From Guillardia theta CCMP2712 (lineage: Eukaryota; Cryptophyceae; Pyrenomonadales; Geminigeraceae): a stretch of 64,000 nucleotides of DNA. Below, piece after piece: positions 1-11,127 of this stretch (its first letter is position 1; every line of letters starts with the position of its first letter). The translations under genes were made by a program, and so were the position numbers. A model generated the notes under the pieces. It saw only the letters and a list, made by a program, of their open reading frames with translations. It ran no database searches and had not been told where the DNA came from. The stretch is from contig NW_005434645.1 in assembly GCF_000315625.1 (NCBI RefSeq), positions 353,530 to 417,529 of the forward strand, written 5' to 3'.

Positions 1-137
1 CCTCCTCCTCCTCCTCCTCCTCCTCCTCCTCCTCCTCCTCCTCCTCCTCCTCCTCCTCCTCCTCCTCCTCCTCCTCCTCCTCCTCCTCCTCCTCCTCCTC
101 CTCCTCCTCCTCCTCCTCCTCCTCCTCCTCCTCCTCC
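1..137. repeat. (CCT)n microsatellite, about 46 copies
   Basis: An almost perfect CCT run fills the left edge of the window. It is followed by a splice acceptor ending at 151, after which a coding frame opens. The run is therefore probably the 3' part of an intron of the gene to its right, acting as or extending its polypyrimidine tract. Confidence 0.95.
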
Positions 138-151
138 ATTCTCTTGTTCAG

Positions 152-1929
152 CCATCCCTCCTGCTTGACATGCGTTGCAAGTTGCATTTCGAACAAACGG
201 CGCTTGTCAAACCGCTCACCTCCAGACCCGGTTCGCCTTCTCCCTGCTCCCTGGAGGCTTCGTTTGACACGTCAGCAGCTAACTCCGAGCGTTACCTCGT
301 CTGCAAGGGACTGCTTCAAGATAGCCCGCAGCTGATAGAGTTCCTGCTGCACATCAACCAGTTTCTAGACGATGACAAGGTAAGGGGTCCGGGGGTTCCG
401 AGGGCCGGGCAGTCAAACTTTTGCGCCGCAGCTGAAGGAGCGGGGAAACCGCCAAGTCAGCCGACTGCTCCCTCCTGACAGGTCGGTCGTGGAGAGCGAG
501 GGGAGGGCTTGTCCGCGACTGACTCTGGTGATCCTTGCAGCGTCCCTCAATCCTGGACCAACTACGTGAAGGAGCACAACGTGACGTGAGTACCGCTTTC
601 TTGAAGATGCTCTTGTGCGCACTCAGGACGAGGATGGCAGGGTGGGTCAGACACAGATCGAGTATCTGAAGGAGACGATGAAGTTCTATGAAGACCCCAT
701 GCTCTCGATGTGAACCCTGCCCTCCTCCCACCCTTCCTATCCTCTCTCCTCCTCCTCCCTCTCCTCTCCCCTCCTCCTCCTCCTCCTCCTCCTCCTCGCT
801 GTCTCTCTAACACCTGGCAAGCTCCGACAAGCAGGTGGAGATCTGTAAGAAGTGTGTGACCAAGTGGGGCATCCCCGAGACGATCTCGGTCGCTGCAAGG
901 AGGCGAGGAACGTTCTGCTCACCCTTGACCACAGGAGAGCCGAAAGTTGATCTACATGCCGCCGGGAACGAGGCAGCCGACGCAAGTGAGTGAAGGCCGT
1001 GAGATGTCTTGATGTAGATGTCCTGATGTAGATGTCTTGATGTAGATGTCTTGATGTAGATGTCTTGATGCAGATGTCTTGATGTAGATGTCTTGATGTA
1101 GATGTCTTGATGTAGATGTCTTGATGCAGATGTCTTGATGTAGATGTCTTGATGTAGATGTCTTGATGTAGATGTCTTGATGCAGATGTCTTGATGCAGA
1201 TGTCTTGATGTAGATGTCTTGATGCAGATGTCTTGATGCAGATGTCTTGATGTAGATGTCTTGATGTAGATGTCTTGATGCAGATGTCTTGATGCAGATG
1301 TCTTGATGCAGATGTCTTGATGTAGATGTCTTGATGTAGATGTCCTGATGTAGATGTCTTGATGTAGATGTCTTGATGTAGATGTCTTGATGCAGATGTC
1401 TTGATGTAGATGTCTTGATGTAGATGTCTTGATGCAGATGTCTTGATGCAGATGTCTTGATGCAGATGTCTTGATGTAGATGTCTTGATGTAGATGTCTT
1501 GATGCAGATGTCTTGATGCAGATGTCTCGATGCAGATGTCTTGATGTAGATGTCTTGATGTAGATGTCGCTGTTGTGGGCTCATCTTGGTGATCAACAGG
1601 CTTCGGAGCATGCAGAAGACAAGGAGATGTTTGTCTTCAACCCGGAGACCGACAAGCCGAAGCAGGAGGCGAAGACTGGAGCTCGAGCTGTCGCCCCGAC
1701 GCAAACCAAGGAGCCTCTTGCACACGAAGACGCTGAGAGGAAGGGAGCGAGCGAGTCGAGCGGCAAGGAGGCGACGGCGCCCGCAGCGGCCGACGATCCG
1801 TCGCAGAGAGTTGAAGTGAAGAAGAAGAAAGTCGTTGGGCCCGATCTCTCCAACGATAGGTTCGTAATGAAGGGGATGTTCAAGAGGGAGAGGACAATGG
1901 TGGTCGTTGAAGAGGAGGAGGAGGAGGAG

Positions 1930-1964
<35 letters not shown>

Positions 1965-3207
1965 GGAGGAGGAGGAGATGAAAATGATGATGCGAAGGAG
2001 ACGAAGAAGAAGTGGAGGAGGGAACAGGATAATTTTTGTTTTTCAGTGTCCTTGCTGCACTGCAAAAGCGCGCAGCAGCAGCAACTGCGAAGCAGCTCGA
2101 GGAGGAGGAGCAGGTGCCGTGCTGTGCTCGTCGTGCTCACTCCATGACGGCGATGTTCACAGAAGCAGAAGCAGAAGCTGGAGGAGAAGAAGGAGAGAGA
2201 TCGCAAGTTGAAGTGAAGCCTCCTCTTTTCTCTTGATCTTCGTGATGTTCCATCCTTCCTCTGCATTCCCCTCATTCCCCCCCTTCATAGTCTTCTATCT
2301 GCATACGTCACCTTCGCTCCTCCTCCCTTTATCCCTTCCCTTCTCGTCACCTCCCTCTTCTTCCTGCGCCACCGTCTCCTCCTCCTCTTGCCATCAACAG
2401 TGCATTTTGCCTGTGATTTTGTTCTGAACGCAGGGAACGAGAAGAATCGAGCAAGGCCGGGGAGGCCAAGAAGGTATCGCGGCATGGTCGTCACTGCGTG
2501 GGGATTTTGACGATGGAGCTGCAGAAATCGGCCAAGGGCGACAAGCCCAGCCAGAAGGCGACAGAGGTGGAGGATGGAGACGAAAGCTGCTCTCCCCCTG
2601 ACGCTCCTGTCAGGAGAAGGTAGAGAGGAAGGAGAGAGAGCCAACACCTCCTACTCCGCCACCGACCCGGGAGGAGGAAGAGGAGGAAATGGGAGAGAGG
2701 GAGGAGAAGAGGTGAGCACCGGAGGTGTAGAAAAGAGGGGAGTGTGACTGGCGACGGTCTGTTGTCACAGGGATCGTAAGGAAAAGAAGTCCAAGTCGAA
2801 AAGGAACAGGAGCGACGAGGAGGTAGGGAAGACGGCGGCTCTCCTTCACTGGCTGACTCGTCAGGGTGCGCAGGAGGATGGGAGGGAGAAGAAGCACAAG
2901 AAGAGCAAGAGGGACAAGGAGAAAGGGAAGGATTCTGATGAGAAGCGCGACCAGTAAGTCGTGACTTGCAAAGGGTTTCCTCAGTAGCTTTCCTCCCTTC
3001 CCGTCCTGCTCACCCCCCTCCCTCCTCCATCTCCTTCCCTTTCCCCCCCCCTTTCCCGTGTTTTCCATACCTCCTGACTGCACTCCTCTGCTCTCTCTGC
3101 TGTTCATGGCTACCATTTTCATTTCTCTCCTTTGTCGCTCCTCATTCAACCTTTTCAGGGATGCTGGAGGTAATGGCGGGACATCTTTTAAGGTAACTAG
3201 ATAGCAG
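152..3207 (+). CDS. Left-truncated, intron-rich, highly charged protein of unknown function
   Basis: This is a spliced gene whose 5' part lies outside the window. Frame-consistent exons are about 152-379, 541-587, 629-708, 830-887, 932-985 and 1601 onward. Joined, they read through segments such as LLLDMRCKLHF, QIEYLKETMKFYEDPML, KQVEICKKCVTKWGIPETI and KLIYMPPGTRQPTQ, then DKEMFVFNPETDKP and VVGPDLSNDRFVMKGMFKRE. The 3' half becomes low complexity: a poly-Glu stretch (about 1912-1978) and Lys/Glu/Ser-rich exons (about 2770-2955) resembling nuclear RNA-associated tails. The last exon seems to end at the stop near 3207. I do not recognise the family. Exons between 2000 and 2700 are poorly resolved. 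The intron at about 986-1600 is filled by a minisatellite. Confidence 0.55.
990..1568. repeat. 14-bp minisatellite, about 41 tandem copies, intronic
   Basis: The unit is TAGATGTCTTGATG, repeated head to tail for nearly 580 bp. The main variants are a T/C change at the first base and a few C-for-T changes inside the unit. It sits between a donor near 986 and an acceptor ending at 1600, so it accounts for almost the whole intron. Because 14 is not a multiple of three, the reverse strand reads as an open frame with a 14-residue period; that frame is an artefact of the repeat. Confidence 0.93.
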
Positions 3208-4004
3208 GAATAGGAAGGAAGGTAGAGGACAGGGAGGAGGAGGGAAGGGGGAGGAGGAGAAGGAGAAGGAGGGAAGGAGGAGGGGGAGGAGGAGGGGGAG
3301 GAGGAGGGGGAGGAGGAGGGAAGGAGGAGGGAGAGGAGGAGGAGGCAGAGAATTGACGAGTAAGCAGATCAAGCTAAAAGTCACGTCGAAAGAGAAGTAG
3401 CAGCATAAGATAAAAGCCTGCTCCGCTTGCGCTTCTAGATTCTTTTAAGATAAAGGAGACTGAACAAGGTTGAGGAAAGGTGGGAGGAAGAGAGGGAGAG
3501 GAGAGGGGGATAGAAGGACGAGGATGGGGACTAACAGAGGAGGAGGAGGAGGAGGAGGAGGAGGAGGAGGAGGAGGAGGAGGAGGAGGTATTCGGCCTTA
3601 ACAGATTCTTGCTCTCTCCATCTGCCGATGAACCTCCTCTGCTAGAGGACTCCTGTCCCCTGCTAGCTTCGAGTAGCACGTCTCCTCCTCCGCACAGACT
3701 TGGATCACTTGTCTCCCCTGATGGACCTCAGCAGAATCAGGCGAGGAGGCACCAGAACTTACAAGGGACGACGAGCTGAAGTCGGAGGGGAGGACGGAGC
3801 TCTGGGACTTGAGCCCTTGCAAGAGCGGGACAATCTATCCATTGGTGAGGACGGTAGGGAAGGAGGAGAAGGGGGGGGGGGGAGCAAGGAGAGAACGAAA
3901 GGACACGGAGGAAGGAGGCAGGGACTATGGAGGGTAGCAGGACGAGGAGGTTGAAGGAAAGGCGGAGGGGGAGCGAGGAAAGGGAGGACTAGAGCTCACA
4001 TGCT
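3208..4004. other. Purine-rich low-complexity spacer with GGA tracts; no gene resolved
   Basis: The stretch holds imperfect GGA/GGGA tracts (about 3225-3350), a pure (GGA)17 run at about 3537-3588 and more purine-rich sequence to 3960. A short open stretch on the minus strand (about 3822-3598) could be a terminal exon of the neighbouring RPAP1 gene, but I could not tie it in by frame. No other coding signal is convincing. Confidence 0.6.
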
Positions 4005-7000
4005 CTATGAAGTTCTCGTCGTCCTGCTGCTCTTCTGTGCGGCATGCTGGGAGTTGGAAGCTGAGAACCTGCTGGCCATCAGCTCGCTGTCTGCTCTCCC
4101 GACCCACAAGACCTTGTGGTAGAGGCCGGGTGAGGAGGTAAGGATGAGCCTGCGGAGAAAGCGAGGGTCGCGAATAGAGCCTTTCCTTTCTCGCTCCTCC
4201 TGCCCCCATCGGAACAGATGCATGCTGAGGAGGAGCGTCAGTAAGCAGCGGAGGGGGAGGGAGGAGATTGAGGACCTTAGGTGATGGAGGCAATAGTAGA
4301 AGAGGAAGGGATTGTTGTCTTCTGTAATCTGAGAGGAGGACAGGAAGTTGCGGTATTCCTCGAGGAGCTGGAGGAGGAGGAGGGGGGATGATGCAGGAGG
4401 AAGAGAAGGAAGAGGAAGAGAAAGAGGAGGAAGAGTAAGAGGAGGAAGAGGAGTGAGAGGAGAAGGAGAAAACATTATGCACAAATTGTTCAAAGCATGA
4501 CTCACCTCGAAAGAAGTCTCGCGGGGAAAGAGATACCTGCAAGAGTTTGAGACGTAGGAAAGAAGATCCCTTCCGAACACTCCCTTTCACCGCCCCGCTC
4601 CTCCTCCTCCTCTCCCTTCCCCTTCCCCTGCCCCTGCCACTGCCACTGCTCATCACCTTCGGACTCCTCCTGGAACGCCATCCCTCTTCGGTCGGAGCAT
4701 CCTGAGGAGGAAGGGGGACAAGATCTCAAGGACACGCGCGCGCCACTCGGATGGAAACTTGACTTGGAGGGAGAGGAGGAGCACCTGCAGGGAGGGAGAG
4801 CGGAAGGGAGCAGCGGAGGCGAGATGGGGAGGGAGAGAGATATAGATAGTGGTACAAGAGATTGAACAAGAAGATCGCGAGGCAGGAGGAGAAGGAAAGC
4901 AAGGAGGGAGGGAAGAGGAGGGGAGGGAAGAAGAGGAGGGGAGGGAAGGGGAGGGGAGGGGAGAGGAGAGGAGAGGAGAGGAGGGGAGAGGAGAGGAGAG
5001 GAGGGGCGAGGGAGGAGAGTGACATAGGAGACATTCACGTGAGACGTAGTTGAGCATCAAGCGAAACTTCACCTGTGCAAACTCCTCATCTCCGTACGAG
5101 TCTTCTGCGAACTGCTGGGCTAGTGCGATGAAAAGCTCTCGCGGGTGATGCCGAGACTTGTGCTGCTGCATCTGCTGCAAGCTCTCCACTGCACGAAGTC
5201 AATCCAATGAAGCTAAGAGGGAGGAGGGAAGAGGGAGGAGGGAGGCAAAGCAGAGGAGGGAGGAAGAAACAGGCAAGGATAGCATGAGGAGCAGGAAGGA
5301 GGAGGCAGACCAATGTCGCAGCTCGTCAGCGTTGATGTCCAGGAGGGCGACAAGCTATCCTCCAGCTGTCTTCTCATCAAGCTGCTTGTCAGCTGGTGCA
5401 TGTAGATGGCATTTCCCAGCAGGTAGACCGAGATTACATCGCAGAAGATGATCCCGTGCATGGAGAGCCGACTCGTCTCCTCCTCCTCCGCACCTCTCCC
5501 CTCTGTCTCCTTTTGCTTCCTTGTTGCTCTCTTTACGCCAACGACGATCTCACGAGGAAGAAGAGCGAGCGTTCCGAGCGTGTACACACAGGCTCTCTGC
5601 ATGGTCGGCGTGAGGAGGTGGAGGTCCTGGGCCTCGTTCTTCTGCTTCTGGGCAGCATGGAGGGGTTGGAGGAGGAAGTCCGGCTGCAAAGGGAGGAAGG
5701 AAGAGCACCAGGGGTGAGCGAGGCTAAGGACGCGGAGACTGTCGCGAGTCCACAGAGCTCGGGAGAGCATGACGATCCCTTCGCCCTCCGAGCTCAGAAG
5801 GTTCAGCAGCCAGTCAGCGTAGAAGTCGAAGAGGATGCGAGGGGAAGGCGCTATTTCTTTTGAGTCCATACAGGCGAGCTGCCTCCCTACCCCTGCCATG
5901 TCTGCGTCCTTGCCCTCAGCAGCAGCAGCCACCATCACCTCGAGAGCGGGAAGGAGCAAGATCTCGTCTCCTGCGCGGACGGCAGAAGTGAGGACCCGCG
6001 CTCCTTCGCGTACACACTCAAGTCGACTCGTCCCGTCCACATGTACATCGTCGTCTTCCAACCAGGAGGAGGGAGAAGAGAACCACGTCATGAGCTCTGT
6101 CAGGAGGAAAAGCTTCGATCGATGTGACAGGCTGAAGTCTCTTGATATCAAACTGTCTGCATCCTCCAAACATCTCTTCAGGCTGTCTCCATGCTGGGAA
6201 TGAAAGGCTCGGAGGAGCTGAACTAGTCGCCTGCTCCTCTCATCTCGCTGAACCTCCTCTTGAGATAGGGTAGAGGAGAAGCGAGGAAGAGGGAGGGGAC
6301 CTTGCGAGCTCCCGAAGCGAGCTGCATGCTTGACCAGGAAGTCTTGCGCGAGTGATCGCGACTTGCTCGATGCGCAATCAGGGGAGCAGGAAATCTCAAC
6401 GACGAGAGCGATCGAGTTCAAGAATCTGAGACAGGAATGCATGAAGTTGTGAACTACATGCGATGTCTCTTCGTCCAACTTGTTGTTCCCGTAGCTCTGC
6501 TCGAAGACAACCGACAACAATTCTGCATGTTCGCTCCCTCCCATCTCTTGATCTCCCAACAGAGTCACAAAGGACTTGTCTGCCACATCCACTGCATCTG
6601 CAACACAAATCTTCTCATCGCGAACGAGGCACGAGAAGTAACTTGACAGAACATGGAAGACTTGCGTAAGGAGGACGAAAAGAGAGTTCATCTCCCCACT
6701 CAGGATGCGTTCAGTCTTCAGGTTGCTGGTGGTGGTATTGTCGTTTCTGCTGGAGGGGGAAGAGGAGGAGGGAGGTCGTCGAAGGAGGAGGAGAAGGCGG
6801 TTCATTACCACCCCTCCAACCTCTTGGCAGACTTCCAGCCATGGCATGATGTGTGCCCAACTGACGCCCAGCTGGCTGGCCGCGAGAATGATTGCTTCCT
6901 CCACCACGACCAGAGAGCGGCTTGCGAGCATCGTCCTGTGACAAGACCTTCGCTTCTTCCCCTTTCCCTCCTCCTGCTCTTGCACTTCCTCCCTCAGCCA

Positions 7001-9412
7001 TTCCAAGCAGGAGCTGGAGTCCTTTGCCCCCGCAAAGCTCCCAACGAAGGTTTGGAGGAGGATGGAAAAGTCAGCAAACGAGTCTCCCCCGATGCCGTAG
7101 GACAGGCAGACGGTCCAACAGGAAAGCGCCTCCTCCGCTATCGCACATTTCCCAGCCGTCCAAGAGATTTTCTGGCCAGAGAATGTGTGGAGGACAGTAG
7201 CATGCTGAGTCCCAGCGGTCTCCGAAGGCAACAAGTGCTGTTTCATCAGCTCGAAGATTCCGCTCTGGAGCAGGGAAAGGCAGATCGTCCTCGAGGACTG
7301 GCAGAGCAGCCTAACTATGCGCAAGGAGAGCAGGACAACTCGGATCTGCTGCTTCTCCTCCTCTGCTCTCTTGGTGGAGCTGGAGGCGGGGAGAGCGCCG
7401 ACGTGAGCATACAGCAAATCAAGCAGCCCCGGCGTGTTATGGACTTGCTCACAGCAGCCGGTAGAGTGCTGACTGAAAAGGGCAAGGAGCTGTAGAAGGA
7501 GAACCTGAAGATTCAGATTCTGTGCTGTTTGCATAAGCGCGACGATCTTAGGCAACGTCTGCATGTTCACCAATCCTACGATGGGGTCTGCCTGCGCGAT
7601 GGATTGTTCTGCTAGCAACTGCTCTTCCTCCGCATCTGCAGACAGTGATCCGAACGATGCCTTGCTCTTGCTCGTGCTCTTGTCTTTGCTAGCAAGATTG
7701 CTCTGCGCCACCAGAGAAGCTTGACGGGCGGTCTGGGTGAAGAAAATTTCTCTCTCGCGGTACTGGATGGAGACATATTGCACTTCAAGCACATCCTTGC
7801 TCTGCAAGAAAGTCCATCCCATCCAACTGCTCCCGCTCACGCCATACTCCTCGTCCTCCCTTGCGTTCGAGCTGCCGTTCTCTTCCTCCTGCTTGAGAGA
7901 GAGAACAGACGCGATGCAGAGGTGGACAGCAGCTCGGAGAGATTCGAGCAGGTACGTCACGTTCTTGTCATCCATCCCACATCGAATCACAACTGCCGCA
8001 CCGTTCTGGAGAAGATGGTGCAGGAGCAGCGAAGTTTTCACTCCTGCCTTCGCTATCCTCCTGAAGATGCTCGACAGCGTCTTCATGGCGATCGACCGCT
8101 GCCCGGCGAAGGAGCTCCGGCACAACCGGATCAACTCTGCAACGGTGTATCCCGCCTCAGATGGCTTGTCCCCGTGATGGTGCAGCCCCTCCTGCACTGA
8201 GATCTTCTGAGACGGGGCCATCAGGTTCCCATCGAAGTCAAACCGAAGGTCGCCGACGTCTTTAGATGCGAGCTCTTGAGCAAACCTCTTCGACCTCTCC
8301 ACCTCGTCATCCCCTTCCATCGAGTCTCCCACAACCTTGTGCTCCTCGTCCTCATCCAAGTCCCCCATCCACTGCATCTTTGCAATGTCTTCTTCACTCG
8401 GCTCAGGCAGGTTACAGAACAAACCTTCAGCCATCCCCTCCTTGACAAACTTCGGCAGCGCTGGAGCAACGGCTGCCACCTCCTTCCCTGCTTCGCTCTT
8501 GGACTGCTTCTTGCTCTCGGCTCTTCTTCGGATCATCGCCAACAGCTCAGGATCAACGCTTGCCTCGATTTCCCTGCGCATCAATGTCTTCTCCTCCTCA
8601 CTCATGCCTTGCAGTATCTTCCTGCTCTCGCTCTCGATCTCCGCTGCAGACGGCAAGCCCTTGCTAGGTTCCGCAGCACCCTCTTGACTCCACCTCACAC
8701 TTTTACCGGACTTGCGAGAGTCCATGCTGGGCCCCGGGTCAGCTTGCGCTGCCCTCTCCTGCACTTCAGACGTGCAGCTCTCGGCGACGGGGTGCTCAGG
8801 TTGGACGGATCGATGGCTCGCTACGATTGTTGGACGTCAGATCGGGAGTTGTGCGTACATGGAAGTCACCTATAGGATACGGTGTCGTCCGCAATGACGG
8901 GGCAGCAGGCACGAAGTTGCTTGTGTTCTTCTCAATGATCTTCATGTCCATGACACCTCCCATGGGAGATGCCGAGGGAGCCGAGGGCTTCCTTTCATGC
9001 TCAGCAGTTCCTTCCCTTTCTTTCTGGCTCCTCCGTTGCTGCGCAAACTTCGAAAGCTTTTTGGCTGGTTCGATCTGCTCCTCCTGCTTCTTCCGTACAA
9101 CAGTCGCTGCAGGTGTTCCCTGAAACCCAAGGATCGTGAGTAAGCATGGGAGGAAAGATGGAGAGAAGGGAAGGCGGGAAACGTTAGGTAAGTAAGTCAT
9201 TGAGACCGCAAGTAGGCAGGCAGGCAGAGGTTCTGCGAAATCACCTTGGTCTCAAAGAACTTCTGTTGTTGTCTCAGCAGGGATTCTTCAGATGTGTCGT
9301 TGAGCATCAACTTCTTCATGACGCTGGAGGGAGCTATTGTCTTCCCCACCTGTCGAGCCATCATCAAACACCATGCACTTTCCTGTGCTTCTCCCCGTAC
9401 CGGCTTCATCAT
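4005..9412 (-). CDS. RPAP1: RNA polymerase II-associated protein 1 (RPAP1/MINIYO family)
   Basis: RPAP1 is a nuclear-import and assembly factor of RNA polymerase II and is linked to transcription elongation. N-terminal exons (about 9412-9245, 9120-8860) carry SEESLLRQQQKFFETK and an AKKLSKFAQQ motif typical of the RPAP1 N-domain. A long exon (about 8790-5350) contains the RPAP1 C-domain signature LRFDFDGNLM, then LHHHGDKPSEAGYTVAELIR and a long helical-repeat body. After short introns, exons at about 5190-5085 and 4790-4675 give FAEDSYGDEEFAQ and VKFPSEWRARVLEILSP, matching the conserved tail of plant RPAP1 (SYGD...VLELLPP). Exons near 4530 and 4360-4005 seem to finish the protein. The first Met is uncertain (9412 or 9449), as is the last exon; the splice near 8800 is unresolved. 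Family assignment is firm. Confidence 0.88.
4905..5015. repeat. Purine-rich GGAGGGGA low-complexity tract in an RPAP1 intron
   Basis: A tract of about 110 bp of (GGGGA/GGAGA)n on the plus strand. It is a pyrimidine tract in the sense direction of the minus-strand RPAP1 gene and lies just downstream of the donor following the SYGDEEFAQ exon. Confidence 0.8.
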
Positions 9413-9817
9413 CAGCGCTTTCCTCCTTATTGCCGCCTGATGAATCCATGACACTCAGTCTGGTGATCGGACGATCAGAGGGTACCCAAGCTCACCTGTC
9501 TCCATCCACCCATCTCCTCCTGCTCCTCCTCTTCCTCCTCCTCCTCTCCATCATCCACCTCTTGCTGCATGTTTCGCTCAGTGGACATGCGCCCGAACTT
9601 TCTGAACTGCCCTCATCCCCGCTCCTTTCCAAAATTGCTAGTCCGTTACCTGACGTTATGGCGACTGCCAATAGTACCCCCCTGAGGCCGTACTTTAGCT
9701 CACCAGGAACCCCCTTTACCTCCACCCTTGAAATACACGATATAACCACGGGTGAAGGTACTATTTTTGTCCACCCCACCTATCTCGACTTGTCAACTTG
9801 TAATGACAGTTTGGAAA

Positions 9818-10863
9818 ATGCAGCCCGGAGCGATTAGCAAGAAGGGGGAGGGCGCCACTTCGCGCGGCTCTGACGAGGAGAGAAGGAAAGGAGAGGAAGA
9901 CCGAAGTAGCCATGGAGCCAGAAGTATGCTCTCAACCGCTTCTCAGGCTCGGAGCTGTCAAAGTGACAGCACTGCGTCTGCGTTTGCCAGCTTATCTGGT
10001 CTGAGCAATGGAGAGCTCTTCAGGAGGTTGACGATGTCGAGAGGTTCCTCAAGCTTGTCCAGAAACTCCAGACGCTCTTATCCTGCCTCTCTCCCCATCT
10101 CCTGTAAATCTTCTCGCCCCGACACCGCAAGTTCCACCTTCAGCGCGAGCGATGACTTCGACGACGCTGAGCTTGAGCTTTGGTTACGCATGAAGCAACT
10201 CAAGAGGTTTGCGATTGGACTCAAGAGTGTTGGAGTGGAACATCTAGATGATGTCGCAAAGGTTTGTCCTCCACTTCCACCTCTGACCCTTTCTCCTTCT
10301 GACTTTTGACTGGCAAGCTGACGACGGTTGATCTTGGGGACCTTGGAACCAGGTTCGAGTGGACGTTGGATGAGGTTCTACACTTGGCAGAGTAGGAGGT
10401 CAGTGACGGAAGCATCTCAAACTGACCAGCATGATGCAGGAACGTCAGAGATCTCAGCATCAATCGCCTCGTGCGCAGGCGGGAGGTCTACCATCCTGAG
10501 AGTCGGGCGGGGGATGTAGCAGCGAGAGAGCAGAGTACCCCTCAGATCTTGGAGCTGGAGGCAGACGAGATGTCGAGGCCGGGGACTCGCTTCATCCCGC
10601 AAAGACATGGTCTCTGTCCCCGACTGCGCCTCCCACGCGCAAGAATCGCAGAGCCAAAGCAGAGGACTGAGCGAACGGCTCCACCGTTGCTGCGCAAAGA
10701 TCAGCTCACGTATCGAAGTCAGGAGGAGCCGCGGTCTCAGCCTCAGGGGCCCAGTGCCTCCAGCAGATCCCGCAGGCTGCAGAAGTTGAAGGACATGAAG
10801 GACGCCAAGGTGAACAAGGAGATTCGAGATTGGGCCAAGAGATGCGAAAGAGCTCTACAGTGA
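9818..10863 (+). CDS. SAM-like domain protein, function unknown
   Basis: Three exons join in frame: 9818-10261, 10318-10391 and 10440-10863, giving about 313 residues. The N-terminal 100 residues are Ser/Arg-rich and probably disordered. Across the first splice the protein reads LELWLRMKQLKRFAIGL, then GVEHLDDVAK joined to LTTVDLGDLG. This has the spacing of a sterile-alpha-motif domain (W near the start, a Gly-x-x-x-Leu-xx-Leu helix, then Leu-Thr-xx-Asp-Leu-xx-Leu-Gly). The C-terminal half is Arg/Gln/Glu-rich and ends in a Lys-rich helix (KLKDMKDAKVNKEIRDWAKR). SAM domains mediate protein or RNA contacts; no specific role can be inferred. It is divergent from RPAP1, with a spacer of about 400 bp. 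Confidence 0.7.
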
Positions 10864-10938
10864 GGTCTATCTTGTGAAAGCGTATCGAAGTCAGGAGGAG
10901 ACGCCGTCTGAGCCTCAGGGGTCCAGCGTTCTCCAGCA
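10709..10938 (+). repeat. Imperfect 57/58-bp direct repeat straddling a gene's 3' end
   Basis: Bases 10709-10765 lie inside the last exon of the SAM-like gene. They recur at 10881-10938, just after its stop, with roughly 85% identity by eye; both copies begin CGTATCGAAGTCAGGAGGAG. The second copy follows the stop codon at 10861-10863, so it looks like a local duplication of coding sequence into the 3' flank. Confidence 0.85.
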
Positions 10939-11127
10939 TGTATGGTATGAGAGTGAAAATGTTGTCCTATGAAAGGTGATTCACAAGGCCTCGGGATCCA
11001 AAACTATAACCCGCGATGCTCGAAGAATGTGTACCAAGTCGTGAGCATAATAAGCATACACTTATCGGCATTCACTTCGTGAAAGATAGTTCTCTTTATC
11101 GGTCTGTGTATCTCACGACTAGAAGAT

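Noticed and set aside
990-1568. Regular short repeats that might suggest a CRISPR-like array
   Set aside because: Units are directly adjacent with no unique spacers, in a eukaryotic intron.
952-1725. 257-residue open frame on the minus strand with a 14-residue repeat
   Set aside because: It is produced by the 14-bp minisatellite, whose period is not a multiple of three and lacks stops in that frame. It overlaps the intron of a plus-strand gene whose flanking exons join cleanly.
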